The notes under the pieces were generated by a model, which was given only the letters and a program-made list of their open reading frames with translations, was not told the origin of the DNA and searched no databases. From Asterella californica (taxonomy: Eukaryota; Streptophyta; Marchantiopsida; Marchantiales; Aytoniaceae), in NCBI GenBank assembly GCA_036924285.1, contig JAYKYS010000004.1, positions 19,562,001 to 19,626,000 of the forward strand: a stretch of 64,000 nt of DNA. Reading direction: 5' to 3'. Positions 45,345 to 57,395 of this stretch are shown here, piece by piece; the stretch's first letter is position 1; the number at the start of each line of letters is the position of its first letter. Position numbers and translations under genes: made by a program.

Positions 45345-47155
45345 AGCGTAAGATGCTCTGTCTCTATCATGCTTAGTCTACTTCCGTGTATACTCTTGAT
45401 AACTTACTGACAGCATCAAATCTCCGGAATATAACTACCCAGAGATAATTCACCTGAAGTCAAACACAAGCTCATCCATTCTCTTGCGTGCGCGGGTCTG
45501 ATCCTGTTAAGTGCTTTTCATGTCCCTATTCATTCCATCTGATATTGTTGCTTCGTTGCTCCGAGTCTGTCGTCCGTTGCCTAACGTGTGAATGGATGTA
45601 TTTCTGATTGCGCCACATGCAATAGAAACGGAATGTTGTGTGCCGAGGGGCGGTTCTGAAAGACAGGTTCTGGTGTAACATAAACAGACAGGTGCACAAC
45701 GGCCTTGAGATCTCTTCAAGCAACGAACAGTACAGCCATGGATTGAGAACCGCATGAATATACACTAGATTGAGAAGATTGCTCCTTATCTTTGTTTCAG
45801 TTTGTTCTAGGCAAGGAATTCCTGGCTGGAATCACATCACCGTGGAAGAGTACTTCCATCATGACTGTATATGAGGACTAGTTGGTCATCATCCTTCGCT
45901 TATGCTTTTGACGCAGTAAAGGTGTACATAATAATGTCCTCAAAAGTTAGTGTCAAATCTCAGTCGCGACGATGAACCCGTCCATGTTCTGTCAGAGGAA
46001 TTGGGTATTGATTTGGTTTAGGCAAATTGTCCAAATTTTTGTAGATCTGAGTGTAATCTTTCCAGGATGTACATTTTTTAGGTGGAAATTTCCCCTAAGC
46101 TATCTCTGCCTAAAACATACGGCTGTAGTTGTTGATGACCTTAATCTTTCATTAGGTGTCAGACATCAGCTACTGTTACCACGACTCCATCGGAGCGGTA
46201 GAGTTTCGCTCAGCGCCAAAAGCGTGGTAGGTTTTCTGTGTTTATTAGCTAGCTTTCTGACATACTTTATCTAGAGAAGTTGAGCGATAAATTGATACGA
46301 ATGTGACAGTTCACAGGGAAAGGCATGAAAATGAAAAGTTTGAAGTGAAAATCACCTGTTTACATCTGAATTTAATCCAATGCTTTCCAGTAAAAGATAT
46401 GCTGAAAACGATTATCTTATGGTGCATCCACACATGGGGATTTTAACTCGGATTCGCTTCCAGTTCAACTCACGTGATTTTCTCATCAATGTGTGCATGA
46501 GCGCTGTGTTCTACTTGTAGAAACAATTATGAAGAAATGCCAGTCAGGAAACAGCAGACTTTTCGCGCACAGCCCCGCACGAACTCAGTTGTGGTAGAGG
46601 TATTCTTAGTACAGGGTACGCTTCACGTGCATGTACTTACGCCTGTTTTGCAGGTGGTGTGCTGAGGGAAGTTATTTGACCATCACGAATATCTTGCAAC
46701 TTGCATGTATGGATTTCGGACCGCAGGGGGATGATTTCTCGACAACTATAGTAGAACCTGCTTATAGGAATAGAGCCTGGACTCTTCACTTTTTATCATT
46801 GTATAAGGTTATCACTAAAAGTAACGTTCAATTTTAGGGTTTTCATATCTGAACACACATACATTCGGTTTAGAAATCAAATGTGAAAATGAGATAAAAG
46901 AAGAAATTGAATGTTATGAAATCAGTAAAAGTGGGGTTTAGATAGCTTTATCTCTCTAAACTCTTTATCTTCAGTAACATACTTCTCTGCAAAATATCGT
47001 TACAGATTAGTGACGGGCAACGAAAAGAAACTAACGTTTTACGTTACTATACCAATAGAGAGATCCTCACTGGATTACAGTTGGGAGTTTGCCTAACTAC
47101 AGAAAGAACGGGAGTTAACCCCTCAGATGTGCATGGAACTGAACAGAAACTCTCG
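45345..47155. other. Intergenic; no gene supported
   Basis: Only short unrelated frames. The first 400 bases are probably the 3' UTR of DHQS-II. AT-rich after 46300. Confidence 0.45.
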
Positions 47156-47162
47156 CACCGAT

Positions 47163-47400
47163 AAGGCCATGCTGAGTTGGAAAAGTTTTCAATTTCGCTT
47201 GATCATTTATCCTATTCATCTATAGCTTAACCTTCTGTAAGGCCATGCTGAGTTTGGAGAAGTCCTCAATTGCGCCTGATCACTTTTCCTACTCATCTAG
47301 AGTCTAACTCTCCTTGTTAGATGTTAACTTAAAAAAGTCTTCAACATTGCTTGATCACTTTTCCTAATCATGTATAGCCTAACCCCAACCCCCTGTTAGA
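47163..47400 (+). repeat. Three-copy tandem repeat, ~78-base unit
   Basis: AAGGCCATGCTGAGTTGGAA begins copy 1 (47164) and AAGGCCATGCTGAGTTTGGA copy 2 (47240). Copy 3 (from about 47320) has lost this start but keeps GATCACTTTTCCTAATCAT and the CTAACC end. The copies differ by several substitutions. Confidence 0.75.
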
Positions 47401-47404
47401 TGTG

Positions 47405-48357
47405 AATGAAATCAGAGAGCAGATTGAGGTGCATGTGAGAGGAGAGTGTCTTGTGATAGTTCTTTTAATGTATACTTATTCATTACCCTATAACTGTGAC
47501 CGGGATTTTTGTTAAGAGAAATGTCTTTTGACTTTCTTCATGGTTGGACAACTTGGTGTTCGTAGGATTCTCTTTTACTGTTTCATGATTGTTTTTCCGG
47601 ATTTTCAGTGATTGCTTTTTGCTTGTCATTATCTAGATAATTCGTTCTTCACGCACTCTTCTTTCGCTTACTCTATATTACAGTTAAGATGATCTTTCGC
47701 TTAGATCGTTAAACACTACTGAAACATCTTAGTAGCCAGAGGAAAAGAAAGCAAAAGCGATTCTCGTTTTCAATCTCTTATGCATTTCCTTACATATTTC
47801 CCTTTGGTCTGACTTGTGTTATATAAATTCGTTGTTTGAAGCCAACTCAGCGTACATGTACACCACTCTTTGTTAATCACTTTGCACTTTACATGGGTGC
47901 AAAATGATTTGTGAGTTATTTAAGGAAGAGTATTGTTTTACTCGCGTACCATTATATATTACAAGAGCCTAAGTCGTGCTTATATATTCTATCAGTATCT
48001 AACAAGTTCTCACTATTTGTGAGATTACTTTAGGGAGGTTCTATTGTACCTCTCGTTTTGCTGCACGATATTCCTTGCATGGTGGAGCAGGACGAACCTT
48101 TGATATCTCCGCAGTTGGACCCTGAACCGTTAATTAAACAGCAAGTATCGGTATAAAAGGGGAGAAAATGAGTAATTATTTATTTCCCTTTGCACTTTAC
48201 TTCACGGGGAAGATTTCGAATCTTTTTCTCTCCAATAACTATGTAACCTTTAATTCCATAGATATCAATGAATTCTTTTCTATGGGCTAGCATAGCTATA
48301 CGTAGATTGTGGAGTTTGGAAAAGAAGGGAAAACATTTTGTCGTGTGACAAAACGGA
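47405..48357. other. AT-rich intergenic sequence
   Basis: No frame or repeat recognised before the right arm of the inverted duplication begins. Confidence 0.4.
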
Positions 48358-49175
48358 TTAATCAAACCTGTTGTGAAGTTATATCTAGGGTTTTACCAAA
48401 AGTTACTTGACTCGACTGCAAGCGACAACAAATTATTACAAACCCTTGTGATGATTAAAATCAATATTAACGAAGTACACTATACTGGGGTTGGCAATGA
48501 CCTTAGTTTGATGTGTTCTTTTGTCGCGTCTTAATCCTAAATCAAGAAAAATCTAACAAAAGAATATCAGGTATCATCCAGAAGAATATATCAACATTAT
48601 GTCTGGAGTCAACATTTTTCAGCTGTAACTTTCTTTCATAATAGTATAATATACAAGAGTAAGATCTGATTTGATATCGGTTAATGCCATTTATTCATAC
48701 ATTCTGAACTGTATCCAACGAAAATGTAAATAGTCATATACTAGTTAAAATTTATGGGTTGACTTTAGATGTAGTTACCCAAATAGAAAGAAATATCGTT
48801 TAAATATCATTCTCCCTGCTTCATCAGTTTCCAGTAGGCAGGAAATCAGTTTTGGAATAAATTATCATTACATCTGAAGTCGGTAGAAAGAGGCCACACA
48901 ATACAACATCTGGACGCTTCTCAGTCTCGTTTGTTGTCTAGATCTTTCCCTTGCTGTCTGGAGCTTACTTCTACTGAAAAGAGGTATGAGCAAAGTCCAC
49001 CAAGCAGAGCTTGTTGCAGTTTTGAGCGAGCAGTCTACAGACAGTTGTTAAGCAGTTAGTCAAGCAGAGGCAAGAAGGCAACAAAAGCGAACAGGTTGCT
49101 GAAATCTCTTCACTGCAACAAGATGACAAAATCACAAGGTAATCACAGAGTCTCGATGATGCCTAATCATATTGT
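48358..49175 (+). repeat. Extra 5' unit of the zinc-finger gene (promoter plus exon 1), right arm
   Basis: This block ends with ATGACAAAATCACAAG followed by a GT donor (ATG 49123, donor 49139), identical to exon 1 of the gene at 50485, but no exon 2 follows. Sequence diverges after about 49170. Most of the block is close to the reverse complement of 6760-7590 in the left arm and more distantly related to 49694-50530. It is an orphan promoter and first exon. Confidence 0.7.
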
Positions 49176-49189
49176 CCCAAATTAAATAT

Positions 49190-50480
49190 GTTTATTGTAA
49201 GTTGTAAATACATAAAAGGCGATAGAGATCAGTTGTTTGCTCTCTCTATTATACAAGAAGAAACCTTCTGGCACTATAAAGCCAGTAAGCCAGTCGATGT
49301 TAACAGCCATATTTGCCGTCTAGTGACAAAGTATATTTAAATAATTAATCATGGGCTACTAAAGAATTTATATTAATACTGATACAAAAATAGTTCAATG
49401 ATTCGATAGTCATTTACTCACAGAACTGATCATGAACTCAAACGATGTTTAAACGAGTGATCGTTAATTTTATATCCTTGACTTGCAGGTGACTTAACAA
49501 CAGCGAGAAAACGATATCTTTAATGTAATTCTACCTGATCCATCAGTTTTATATAGGTAGAAAATCAGTTTCAAAATTATCATTACATCGAGGTGGATAT
49601 TAGCAGGTTACAGTGTACGACATCTAATGTCACATGTAACGAGAAAAACTAGAAAGTTATAGTTTTATCAGTTTATATTTCAAACGACTCTAATGATTTA
49701 TCAAACCTACTATGAAATTATATCTGCGGTTACACCCAAAGTTACTTGACTCTACTGCAAGCTACAAATAAAATTACTAACTCTTGTGATTATTAACTGA
49801 ATATTTTCGAAGTATACGAGACTGGGGTTGGCAATGACCAGTTAGTTTGATGTGTTCTCTTGTAGCTTCAAGTCTCAATCAGAAATCAGGAAAAATATCT
49901 AAACAGAAAAATATCAGATATCATTCAGAAGAATATATCAACATTATGTCTGGAGTTAACATATTAAAGCTGTAACTTTCTTTAAGAATAATATAATATA
50001 AAAGAGTAAAATCTGATTTGATATCGATTAATGTCATTTATTCATACGTTCTGAACTGTATCAAACCAAACTTTAAATCAGTCATAATTATAAGTTGACT
50101 TTAGATGTAGTTTCGAAAACGAGAAAGAAATATCATTTAAATATCATTCTACCTGCTAAATCAGTTTCCAGTAGGCAGGAAATCAGTTTCGGAATAAATT
50201 ATCGTTACATCTGCTGTCCGTATAAAGAGGCTACACGATACAACATCTGAACAAGCTCAAAACGAAACTCTTTCTCAATCTCGTTTGTTGTCTAGATCTT
50301 TCGCTTTCTGCCTGGCTGTGCTTACTTCGAGTGAAAAGAGGTGAAACTAGTGAAACTACAGCAAGCAGAGCTTCTTGCAGTTTTGAGTGAGCAGTCTACC
50401 GACAGTAGTTCAGCAGTTACTCAAGCAGAGGCAAGGAGGCAACGAAAGCGAACAGGTTGCTGAAATTCTCTTCACTGCAA
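49190..50480 (+). repeat. Right arm: spacer and 5' region of the zinc-finger gene
   Basis: 49190-49690 matches the reverse complement of 7590-7995 in the left arm. 49694-50480 is the second, more diverged version of the 5' unit and leads into the zinc-finger gene. A shared block is GGGGTTGGCAATGACC near 49826. Confidence 0.65.
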
Positions 50481-50484
50481 CAAG

Positions 50485-51099
50485 ATGACAAAATCACAAG
50501 GTAATCACAGAGTCTCGATGATGCCTACTGACATTGTTCCAATTTGGTCTCAGTTTTCAGTTGACACTAACCAAATTCTTGTATTTTGCAGGCTGCAAGA
50601 TCCAGGCACCTTTTTATTACAAAAAGGTGTTAGAGAGTTGGACTTTCGTACATGTGTATCCGCCCAAAAATGTTTCGAATTTTTCATCCGAGCAAGAAAA
50701 CCATGGAATACGGTTTTACTTGTGTACCATTGGCGACTGTGAATATTATTGTCACAAACGTTCATATCTGGATACCCATACACTGAGGTATCATGCAATT
50801 AAAATCTCTGGAGACATCATCCAGAAAGGAATGGTGAAATGGTGGAAATGCAAGAAGTTAACCGTGGAAGATTTTATATCCGAGGGGGAAGGGGGGAGCA
50901 GAGGGGTGAATGGAATCACCCGAGCTAAGATGATTTGTTGGACTGCATCTGAGACAGCTTCGGCCTGTAAGAGTTCATCGGAACCTTCGACGACATTCTG
51001 CCGGAGGTACCAGAAGCATCTGCATCTCCTAGAGAGTATTCAGAGGATATAAATTGGTCTGATCATGACAGTAGTGGCACGGATTACATTTTGGCGTAG
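50485..51099 (+). CDS. C2H2-like zinc-finger protein with acidic tail, best-preserved family copy
   Basis: Exon 1 is 50485-50500 (MTKSQ plus one base), then a 91-base GT-AG intron. Exon 2 from 50592 reads CKIQAPFYYKKVLESWTFVH, then ENHGIRFYLC, with Cys50-x4-Cys55-x12-His68-x4-His73, then VKWWKCKKLTVEDF. All four candidate zinc ligands are present. The open frame as it stands ends at 51052, but from about 50965 another frame carries acidic sequence EFIGTFDDILPEVPEASA, REYSEDINWSDHDSSGTDY and stop at 51097-51099. A like acidic block follows the finger in the 31.3 kb copy, so a frameshift or small intron near 50930-50965 is likely. Not clearly functional. No C-module follows on this strand; the nearest is convergent at 53453-52332. 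Zinc binding and possibly DNA or RNA binding are inferred from spacing alone. Confidence 0.5.
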
Positions 51100-51104
51100 C
51101 AGTC

Positions 51105-51895
51105 ACGTAACTTTGCAGTATTGATGTCTGACCATAAACATTACATAACATCTTAAACAGATATTGTGCTGTCGCAAGTGTCCAGCGGGAGCTGGAACAC
51201 TACATTGCTTCCGAGTACTGTTGAGACTACGTTGTAGTTGGCGTCTTCCTACTGTCCTTGTTGGGTATTCACGATGTATGATTGAAGACCTCAGCTGCAC
51301 TAGAACCATGGCAAGCAGTCCCGGTATTTCAAGGTAGACAACTATTTTGTGCTCTCGACTGTGAGCACACATTATTCTGAGTACTGTGCTGTAAGCAAAC
51401 CAGTGCATGCGCAGAGCAAACCAAATGTCGATTGTTTGTGCTTTACTTTGCTTAGCTTTCATGTGCAGCCGCCTTTGTTCGTGTATATATGTAAGTCTGC
51501 TCACATCATCGTGCGTGCCGGCTTTTGGTCATTTATTACTTGCGGGTTACTTCTTTATCAGATCATAATCTAAACAGTTGGGAACTTGGTCTTTCAGCAT
51601 CAGGATATATCGAAATTAAACCAGAAATTTCAGAAACAATCCTCCGTCAGGGTGACAGAGTTTCGCTCTAGAAACGTAACAACAGGGTGAAATATATATA
51701 TGCTGATTCAGAAGGCAAAAGCTTTTGAACTAGCATGATGCTGTAAGCACGTACCTGAGTCGGCATTCTCGCACTACTATTACATCATGAAATACCCTTA
51801 GAATGAAGATCCGCAGATCTCAACAAGCCCATTTCAACCCAGGAAATGAGTCTTGTAATTTACGCTTCGGTTTTTCGAACATAATCTGACATGAA
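51105..51895. other. Spacer between convergent family modules
   Basis: No gene supported. This stretch is part of the segment missing from the left arm. Confidence 0.4.
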
Positions 51896-51954
51896 TTCCC
51901 TGAGAACTACAGCGAAAGTTTCATCCACCTGCCTGGCCCACACGTTTCTTTCTA

Positions 51955-52140
51955 TCTGTGAAACTGGGTAAGAACATCCATTGTCCTGCAACAAACGGTT
52001 CCCTGTGCATGTTAGGCAGAGAATAGGTCAGGAAACAAACCGAATGAAAGGCTTCAGGATTACAGCAGCTCACTAGCAGACAAGGAGTTTTGTATGTGAA
52101 ACTGGGTAAGAACATCCATTGTCCTGCAACAAACGGTTCC
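51955..52140 (-). repeat. Local duplication in the 3' flank of the C-module copy
   Basis: TGAAACTGGGTAAGAACATC followed by CATTGTCCTGCAACAAACGG occurs at 51959 and again at 52098. The stretch between, GGCAGAGAATAGGTCAGGAA, also resembles 57470-57490 beside the 58 kb copy. Confidence 0.75.
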
Positions 52141-52331
52141 CTGTGTGCTCTGAGTTGAGATTATCCAACCGAAATGACCATCATAACTGTCCCGATCACA
52201 ACAAAGAATAGCACTAGTCCATGTGTGCACATATCAGATAAAGTTCAAAATGAAGTGTCGAGTTCGTTCAAACTATTGTCTAACTGTCCAGTTCGATCAA
52301 CTGCTGGCACACCTCTCCTGAAGATGTTCCG

Positions 52332-53453
52332 TTAGGCACATCTCCGTCTGAAGGACCTATCCGAATCTTCGTCATCACGAACAACGGGAGAGCGCGGTCT
52401 CCTTATCTGCCTCCTAACTCTTGCAATATCCAGATAATGATAACCTGGTAACTGCTTAATCTTCACACATTCTTGCCACACTAGACACCAGAGGACAGTA
52501 GGCCTCATAGGGCAAGCTTCTATATGCAAAATCATCCTCAGCATCAATTCAAGATCTTCGATGTCAGGGACTTTCTTGTGAGGGAACGCTTCTTCGTAAA
52601 GAGCGAGAATTTCAAACCCAGGAATGCCTGACCAGTAGCACGTTTTGCCGTTGGTAGTGAACTGGGCTTTATGGTACACCATCTCTTCAGGTGTTGGTCT
52701 CCTCAGTGTGCTGTTGACCCAGGTGATAAAGTCTGCTCCACACACTTTCGGGCTAATAGACTTGCATCGTGCGAAATTAGAGGTCTTGAGCTCTCATGCT
52801 CTTGATCAGTGATCCCATCACTCCTCCATGATTATATTCTGTGATCGCCATTAATCTGAATGCTCTCAGCAAGGATTCTGAGAATTTCTTGCTCAGAAGG
52901 TTGCTCATAAGCTGCATTTTCTCCACAAGTTTACAGTTCTTTTCCTCTAAGATTCGTACTTTAGTCTTCAGCTTCTCTTCCATGGAGTGGAGTTTTTGTT
53001 CCACACAATAGTTTTTTTCTTCTAAAGTTCTAATGTCACTCCTCAGGTTCTCTTCCACATCGTCCAGGTTTTCTTCCACATAGCTAGTTTCCTCTCCTAC
53101 CATTAGGATTTCAGTCAAACATTTCTCTTCGACGCAGACTAATCGGTTTTTTTCTTCTAACTTCTAAATTCTAAATTCTAACTTCAGTCCTCATTCTCTT
53201 CTGCACAACGGAGTTTCTCGTTCACACCGGTGTTTTTCTCGTCTGTCATTCGAATTTCAGTCTTCAGTTCGTCTTCCACACGACGTAGTTTCTCCTCTAC
53301 CCCACTCGACGTCAAATTGTTGGGGTTCTCTCTAGTAATCTGTCTCTCCCACCAGTTGCCTTGGACCCTGAGCACGTGCCGATCTATTGACGCCATGTTG
53401 AAGTCTGCCTTAGGCCCCATATCCCAGAGCGTTCCGCTTGCTCGGACTAGCAA
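52332..53453 (-). pseudogene. C-module family copy with coiled-coil N-terminus, frameshifted
   Basis: Minus-strand gene in three overlapping frames. 53453-53184 starts with Met and ends GVEEKLRRVEDELKTEIRM and similar. 53118-52777 gives more heptad-like repeats (VEENLDDVEENLRSDI, VEQKLHSMEEKLKTKVRILE) and the linker LMSNLLSKKF. 52745-52332 is the conserved C-module: LRRPTPEEMVYHKAQF, KTCYWSGIPGFEILALYEEA, HIEACPMRP, RRPRSP. Compared with the 5.4 kb copy, an AG loss in the KCVEQSF codons (about 52733) and a gap near 52870 shift the frame, and a stop closes the first piece at 53184. The E/K/L heptads suggest oligomerisation in the intact ancestor. This replaces the acidic repeats found at 5.4 kb. 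Confidence 0.6.
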
Positions 53454-53599
53454 GTTGAGCGATCAGAAAAATGTGCAGCCAATGCAAAACAAGCTCCAGG
53501 TGAGTGACGCCAATGTCAATACGTTCCGAAAGTTGAGCGATCAGAAGCAAAGCAAGATTGAAGAAAACGCTGGTTGAATCCCTTAGAGGCAAAACTGGT

Positions 53600-54035
53600 C
53601 AAATCTCTTCTGGTTCCAACAGTAGCAGTGCAACATACGAATCTCCGAGACATCTTTACTTTGCTCGCTACAGCATTTAAAGAGTTTATATTCTTGAAAG
53701 TGTTGGCGCTCTGAATCTAGCAATGGTCGTCAACACACATCATCTTTGGCTCTCGTTTTGATTTGACTGATCTCCACAGTACATGCTCTGATCTAGCAAT
53801 GGTCGTCATCTTTTCTGTGTGACTCAAGTAAGAGATGCACAACTGCGGGCCGAAGGGTGTATATATATGGTACTTCAAGTCCAAATTTTATCATCCGAGT
53901 TTGGATTGTAGTTGTTGTAATTAGTCAAGGATCGAATGTAGAAAGTAATGATGCTTCTCTGAAGGGTGAAATCTCAGTGCGCAGATAGAGATACTTTAAG
54001 GCATCTAACAGCTCGTTGGTATTGTAGAGCTCTAC
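53600..54035. other. No gene recognised
   Basis: Flank of the right arm; a small direct repeat (CTCTGATCTAGCAATGGTCG and a near copy) lies near 53711 and 53787. Confidence 0.35.
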
Positions 54036-54039
54036 AGAA

Positions 54040-54065
54040 ACAGGTCTGCCTCGAGGCAGACCTGT
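54040..54065. repeat. Perfect 26-bp palindrome without a loop
   Basis: ACAGGTCTGCCTC followed directly by GAGGCAGACCTGT. Confidence 0.9.
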
Positions 54066-54238
54066 CCAACGCATTCTTCGACACCATGGCCCCGAGGTTC
54101 TCAGCTTGTTCGTGTTCACTGTTGTGCCTACTCATGATCAGTTGTCTATGCCAAGCCAGACCTAACTGCAGTCTGCACGTTAACCCATGTACTTGGGTTT
54201 GCAAGTGACGGTTGGGAGTTGCTTCTTGGTCATGGAGG

Positions 54239-54772
54239 TGGAAAACTTTTTCATTTACTATGAAGAAGTTTTCCATCAGTACCAAAAGTGGGTATTGATG
54301 GTAGCCCATGCCAGATAATCTTCGAGGGTGCTTGCTTTACATCACGGAAGAACAACGACCATCTCTGTTTCTACACACCTTAATCAGGGTGTGTAAACGC
54401 TAATCTATTGTTTTCAGTACAGTTTTACTTCACATAATAACAGAGGACCAATTATCCTGGCAACCAGCAGGAACCCACCATGGTCTCCATGGTACTTACG
54501 TGGTGCTGAGGTGGAATGGTATTTGGGCCACATTATTATTCCACCTCTGAGGTAGAACTTCATCCATAAAAAGCATTATCAACTACCAGTCTGTATTAGA
54601 CATGTGGCGAGAGAGGTCTAGAGAAGGAACAGTAATGACTCATAGCTTTTCTTTCATGTTACTTCAAAGTTAATAGATGCATAAATTAAATGTGGACTTA
54701 TTTACCTTCTCCCATCTTGTTAATCAAAATTTCTAGTAGTTCTCTTGGTTTCACTTTATATGAAACCAAGAG
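54239..54772. repeat. Cluster of three further hairpins
   Basis: 54239-54254 pairs with 54260-54275 (TGGAAAACTT stem, one mismatch); GAGGTGGAAT (54508-54517) with 54538-54547; CTCTTGGTTTCA (54742-54753) with 54761-54772. The last two are exact. Confidence 0.75.
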
Positions 54773-54779
54773 TTGAGCA

Positions 54780-57395
54780 TTGTATGCCAACCAACCTTCA
54801 AGTTGGGACGATACAACAAACAAAATACTACTACCAAAATAAACACTTCTTATTTGCTCACGTGTTAGCATGAGTAGCCTTTGGCCCAAAATTATGTAAT
54901 GAGACGTGGGGGTGACATAAAACTGCATACTGTACATCGTGCACCTAAAGGATCGGTAAAGCTAGAGCTAGATTAAGCTATGGTAACCTTGTAGTAAATA
55001 CAATTTACTGGAACTTGAAAGCTTGGTTCCGTGTTCTCGTTGTTGCCTGACCTGACTGTACCATCTCAAATCTGACTTGTTGGTTTTGCAAACGAGTTTC
55101 TAGACAGGTTCGAAATCCAGATAGTTGTGGAAGGAAACGAAATCCAGCTGCTGAGTACAGTCTTCGTGTGATGCGGTAGAGTTTTCGATGATAGTGCGTG
55201 CTGCTTCATAGTAAGGAAACGGATCTTCCCACTACGGTATTCCGGGCGACATATTTTAGTTATAAGAGAGCTTCAGGTAAGCTTTCCTGCCGGATCGAAG
55301 AATGTGACAAGCTGAACTGAAAGCATTTGCACAACTTTTGCTGGTGGACCCAGTGTGATAATAACTCGCTCTTGAAGTTGTTGCATTCTAGGAGGATGCC
55401 CATTCACACTTATATTACAAACTGTCACCTCTTAAGTCTCGAAAATGCTTTGATGCATGGATCAAAGTTTATTTCTACTGAAGGCCGTTCTGGAACTTGA
55501 AACTTGGCCGTACTTGAAACAACTATTACCGCCATCCCAGACCGCCATGCATTCCATGGCCACCTGAACCTTGAAGGTCATTCTTGCCTCCAGCGCCTGA
55601 CGAGATAGTAGTAGGTCAGGGTACGACTCCATTTACTAGTCAAATGAGGTTTGCTAAGACCACTCTGATCATGACTAGTATGTTACCTAGTTAACAACTT
55701 TATCAGAGTCGGTTTATGAATTCAGATACATGTGGTCATAATAACGGATAAACGAGCCAGTAGGATTTCTTGATGTTCTGTGACATATCTAAAATATGTT
55801 TTGTCAACTGTCTACTCACTATCGCTCGAGTCAGTCATTCACACACACACAGAGTGGAGACCTAGACACGATGGATAGATAAAGACACAGACAGAAGAGA
55901 GACAAGACACCCACTCAGCGAGAAGCGGACAGGAGACTGACACGAGAGTGATTGTCCTCGAACAGTCTGATTGCACTGTAGAAGAGGAGAGAATATATAC
56001 ACAAGCTTAGAAGCATCGCAGCCGCAAAACGAAACTCGAGAACTTACTAGAAGTCGGGAAATGACAGGAACAGTCTGGAAGCTAGCACTCCGTAGACTGT
56101 ACGAATTCACTCTCTACGTTCTAACTACACATTACCCCCATTAACATGTTATATTTATCCATACTATCTTCATACTCGCACATGTTCAGTTTTATGTGCT
56201 CGAAACCGTCAGCTATTACTATTCGTTTAGAGCTTTCGCAGTCTGCAGTGCAGTACCAAACTGGACAGTAACTTGGAACTGATTCTCCAGGATTGAAGGT
56301 AGAGGTTGTAAAGTTCAACCTTCTAAGGTTTATTCTTGAGAATGGGTGTAACTTATGGCGCTCAGGTTCTTTAAAATAGTACTCCGAAATGGTCTTTAAG
56401 TAGGAGAGAGTTCATAAACCCGTTTCATGTGTTCCGTGTTTCAATATCTCAACATGCACAAAGCATTTCACGTCCATAGCTACTGCTCCTTTTCCTTACT
56501 TCACGATACCGCATGTTTGACAGACGACCTATTCTTGTTTCACCGACGACAATATCGATGGTGAGCATATTAGCGTCGGAAGTTTCGTATCTCTACAGTG
56601 CAGCCATCACAGAAATCTCAAACGACCGTTCCAACTTCGCTGTACCCCAAATAACTTGACTATTAAACTGACGAAGGAGCACCTCGACTACAAGCACGTC
56701 AACTAGTACTCCACGACTACTTAACGTAGGATCTACAAGCATACAAGCACATTCCACTTCTTCACCCTCCGACTGATAAGCTTTGCATTTTAACTTTAGA
56801 TCGGTTGACTGTGCTTACATCATATATGGGACAGAAACTTGCGCGCACACTTGAGATCTCAAAGTTGCAATTGCAGATGTCTATGCGATACAGTTTCTGA
56901 CACGCACATATCCTTCTACTGGATGCAGGTATCAGATCGATGCAAGAAAGGATAGAAGTTTGTATATCTCCAAGGAACAACACGAAACTATCTCTGAAAG
57001 ATTAATCTAAGGATTGAACGCGTTAAATCCTTACAACAGTCTCACAAAAACCTCCCAGAACTTTTAGTCTTCATGGAACCTTGAATCAGCTTTGTGTTAC
57101 AGACGTAGCACACAGGCAACTGCAGATAACGTCTTCTAGATCCTTCACATTGTACCAATTCCAAGCCTGAAGCCTTCACAGCCTACAGTGCTGTAGATGT
57201 ACTAGAGACATATCACCCCCGTCTTCCTGTCTTTACAAGCGTTCCATCGTGCCAGATACTTAACACGAAGAAATGTACTACAAATGTCTACTCTGATCAC
57301 TCTCGACCTGGAGAATGATCCATTGTCCTTTGGAAGCAACATTTATCTTCTCCTTTAAGTTATTTGTTCTGTACACGTAAAATTTAATCCAAGAT
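54780..57395. other. No gene supported
   Basis: Short frames on both strands without recognisable motifs. A CA microsatellite lies at 55840-55852. Composition is ordinary. Confidence 0.4.

Noticed and set aside
55840..55860. CA microsatellite
   Set aside because: Ordinary simple repeat of no special interest.
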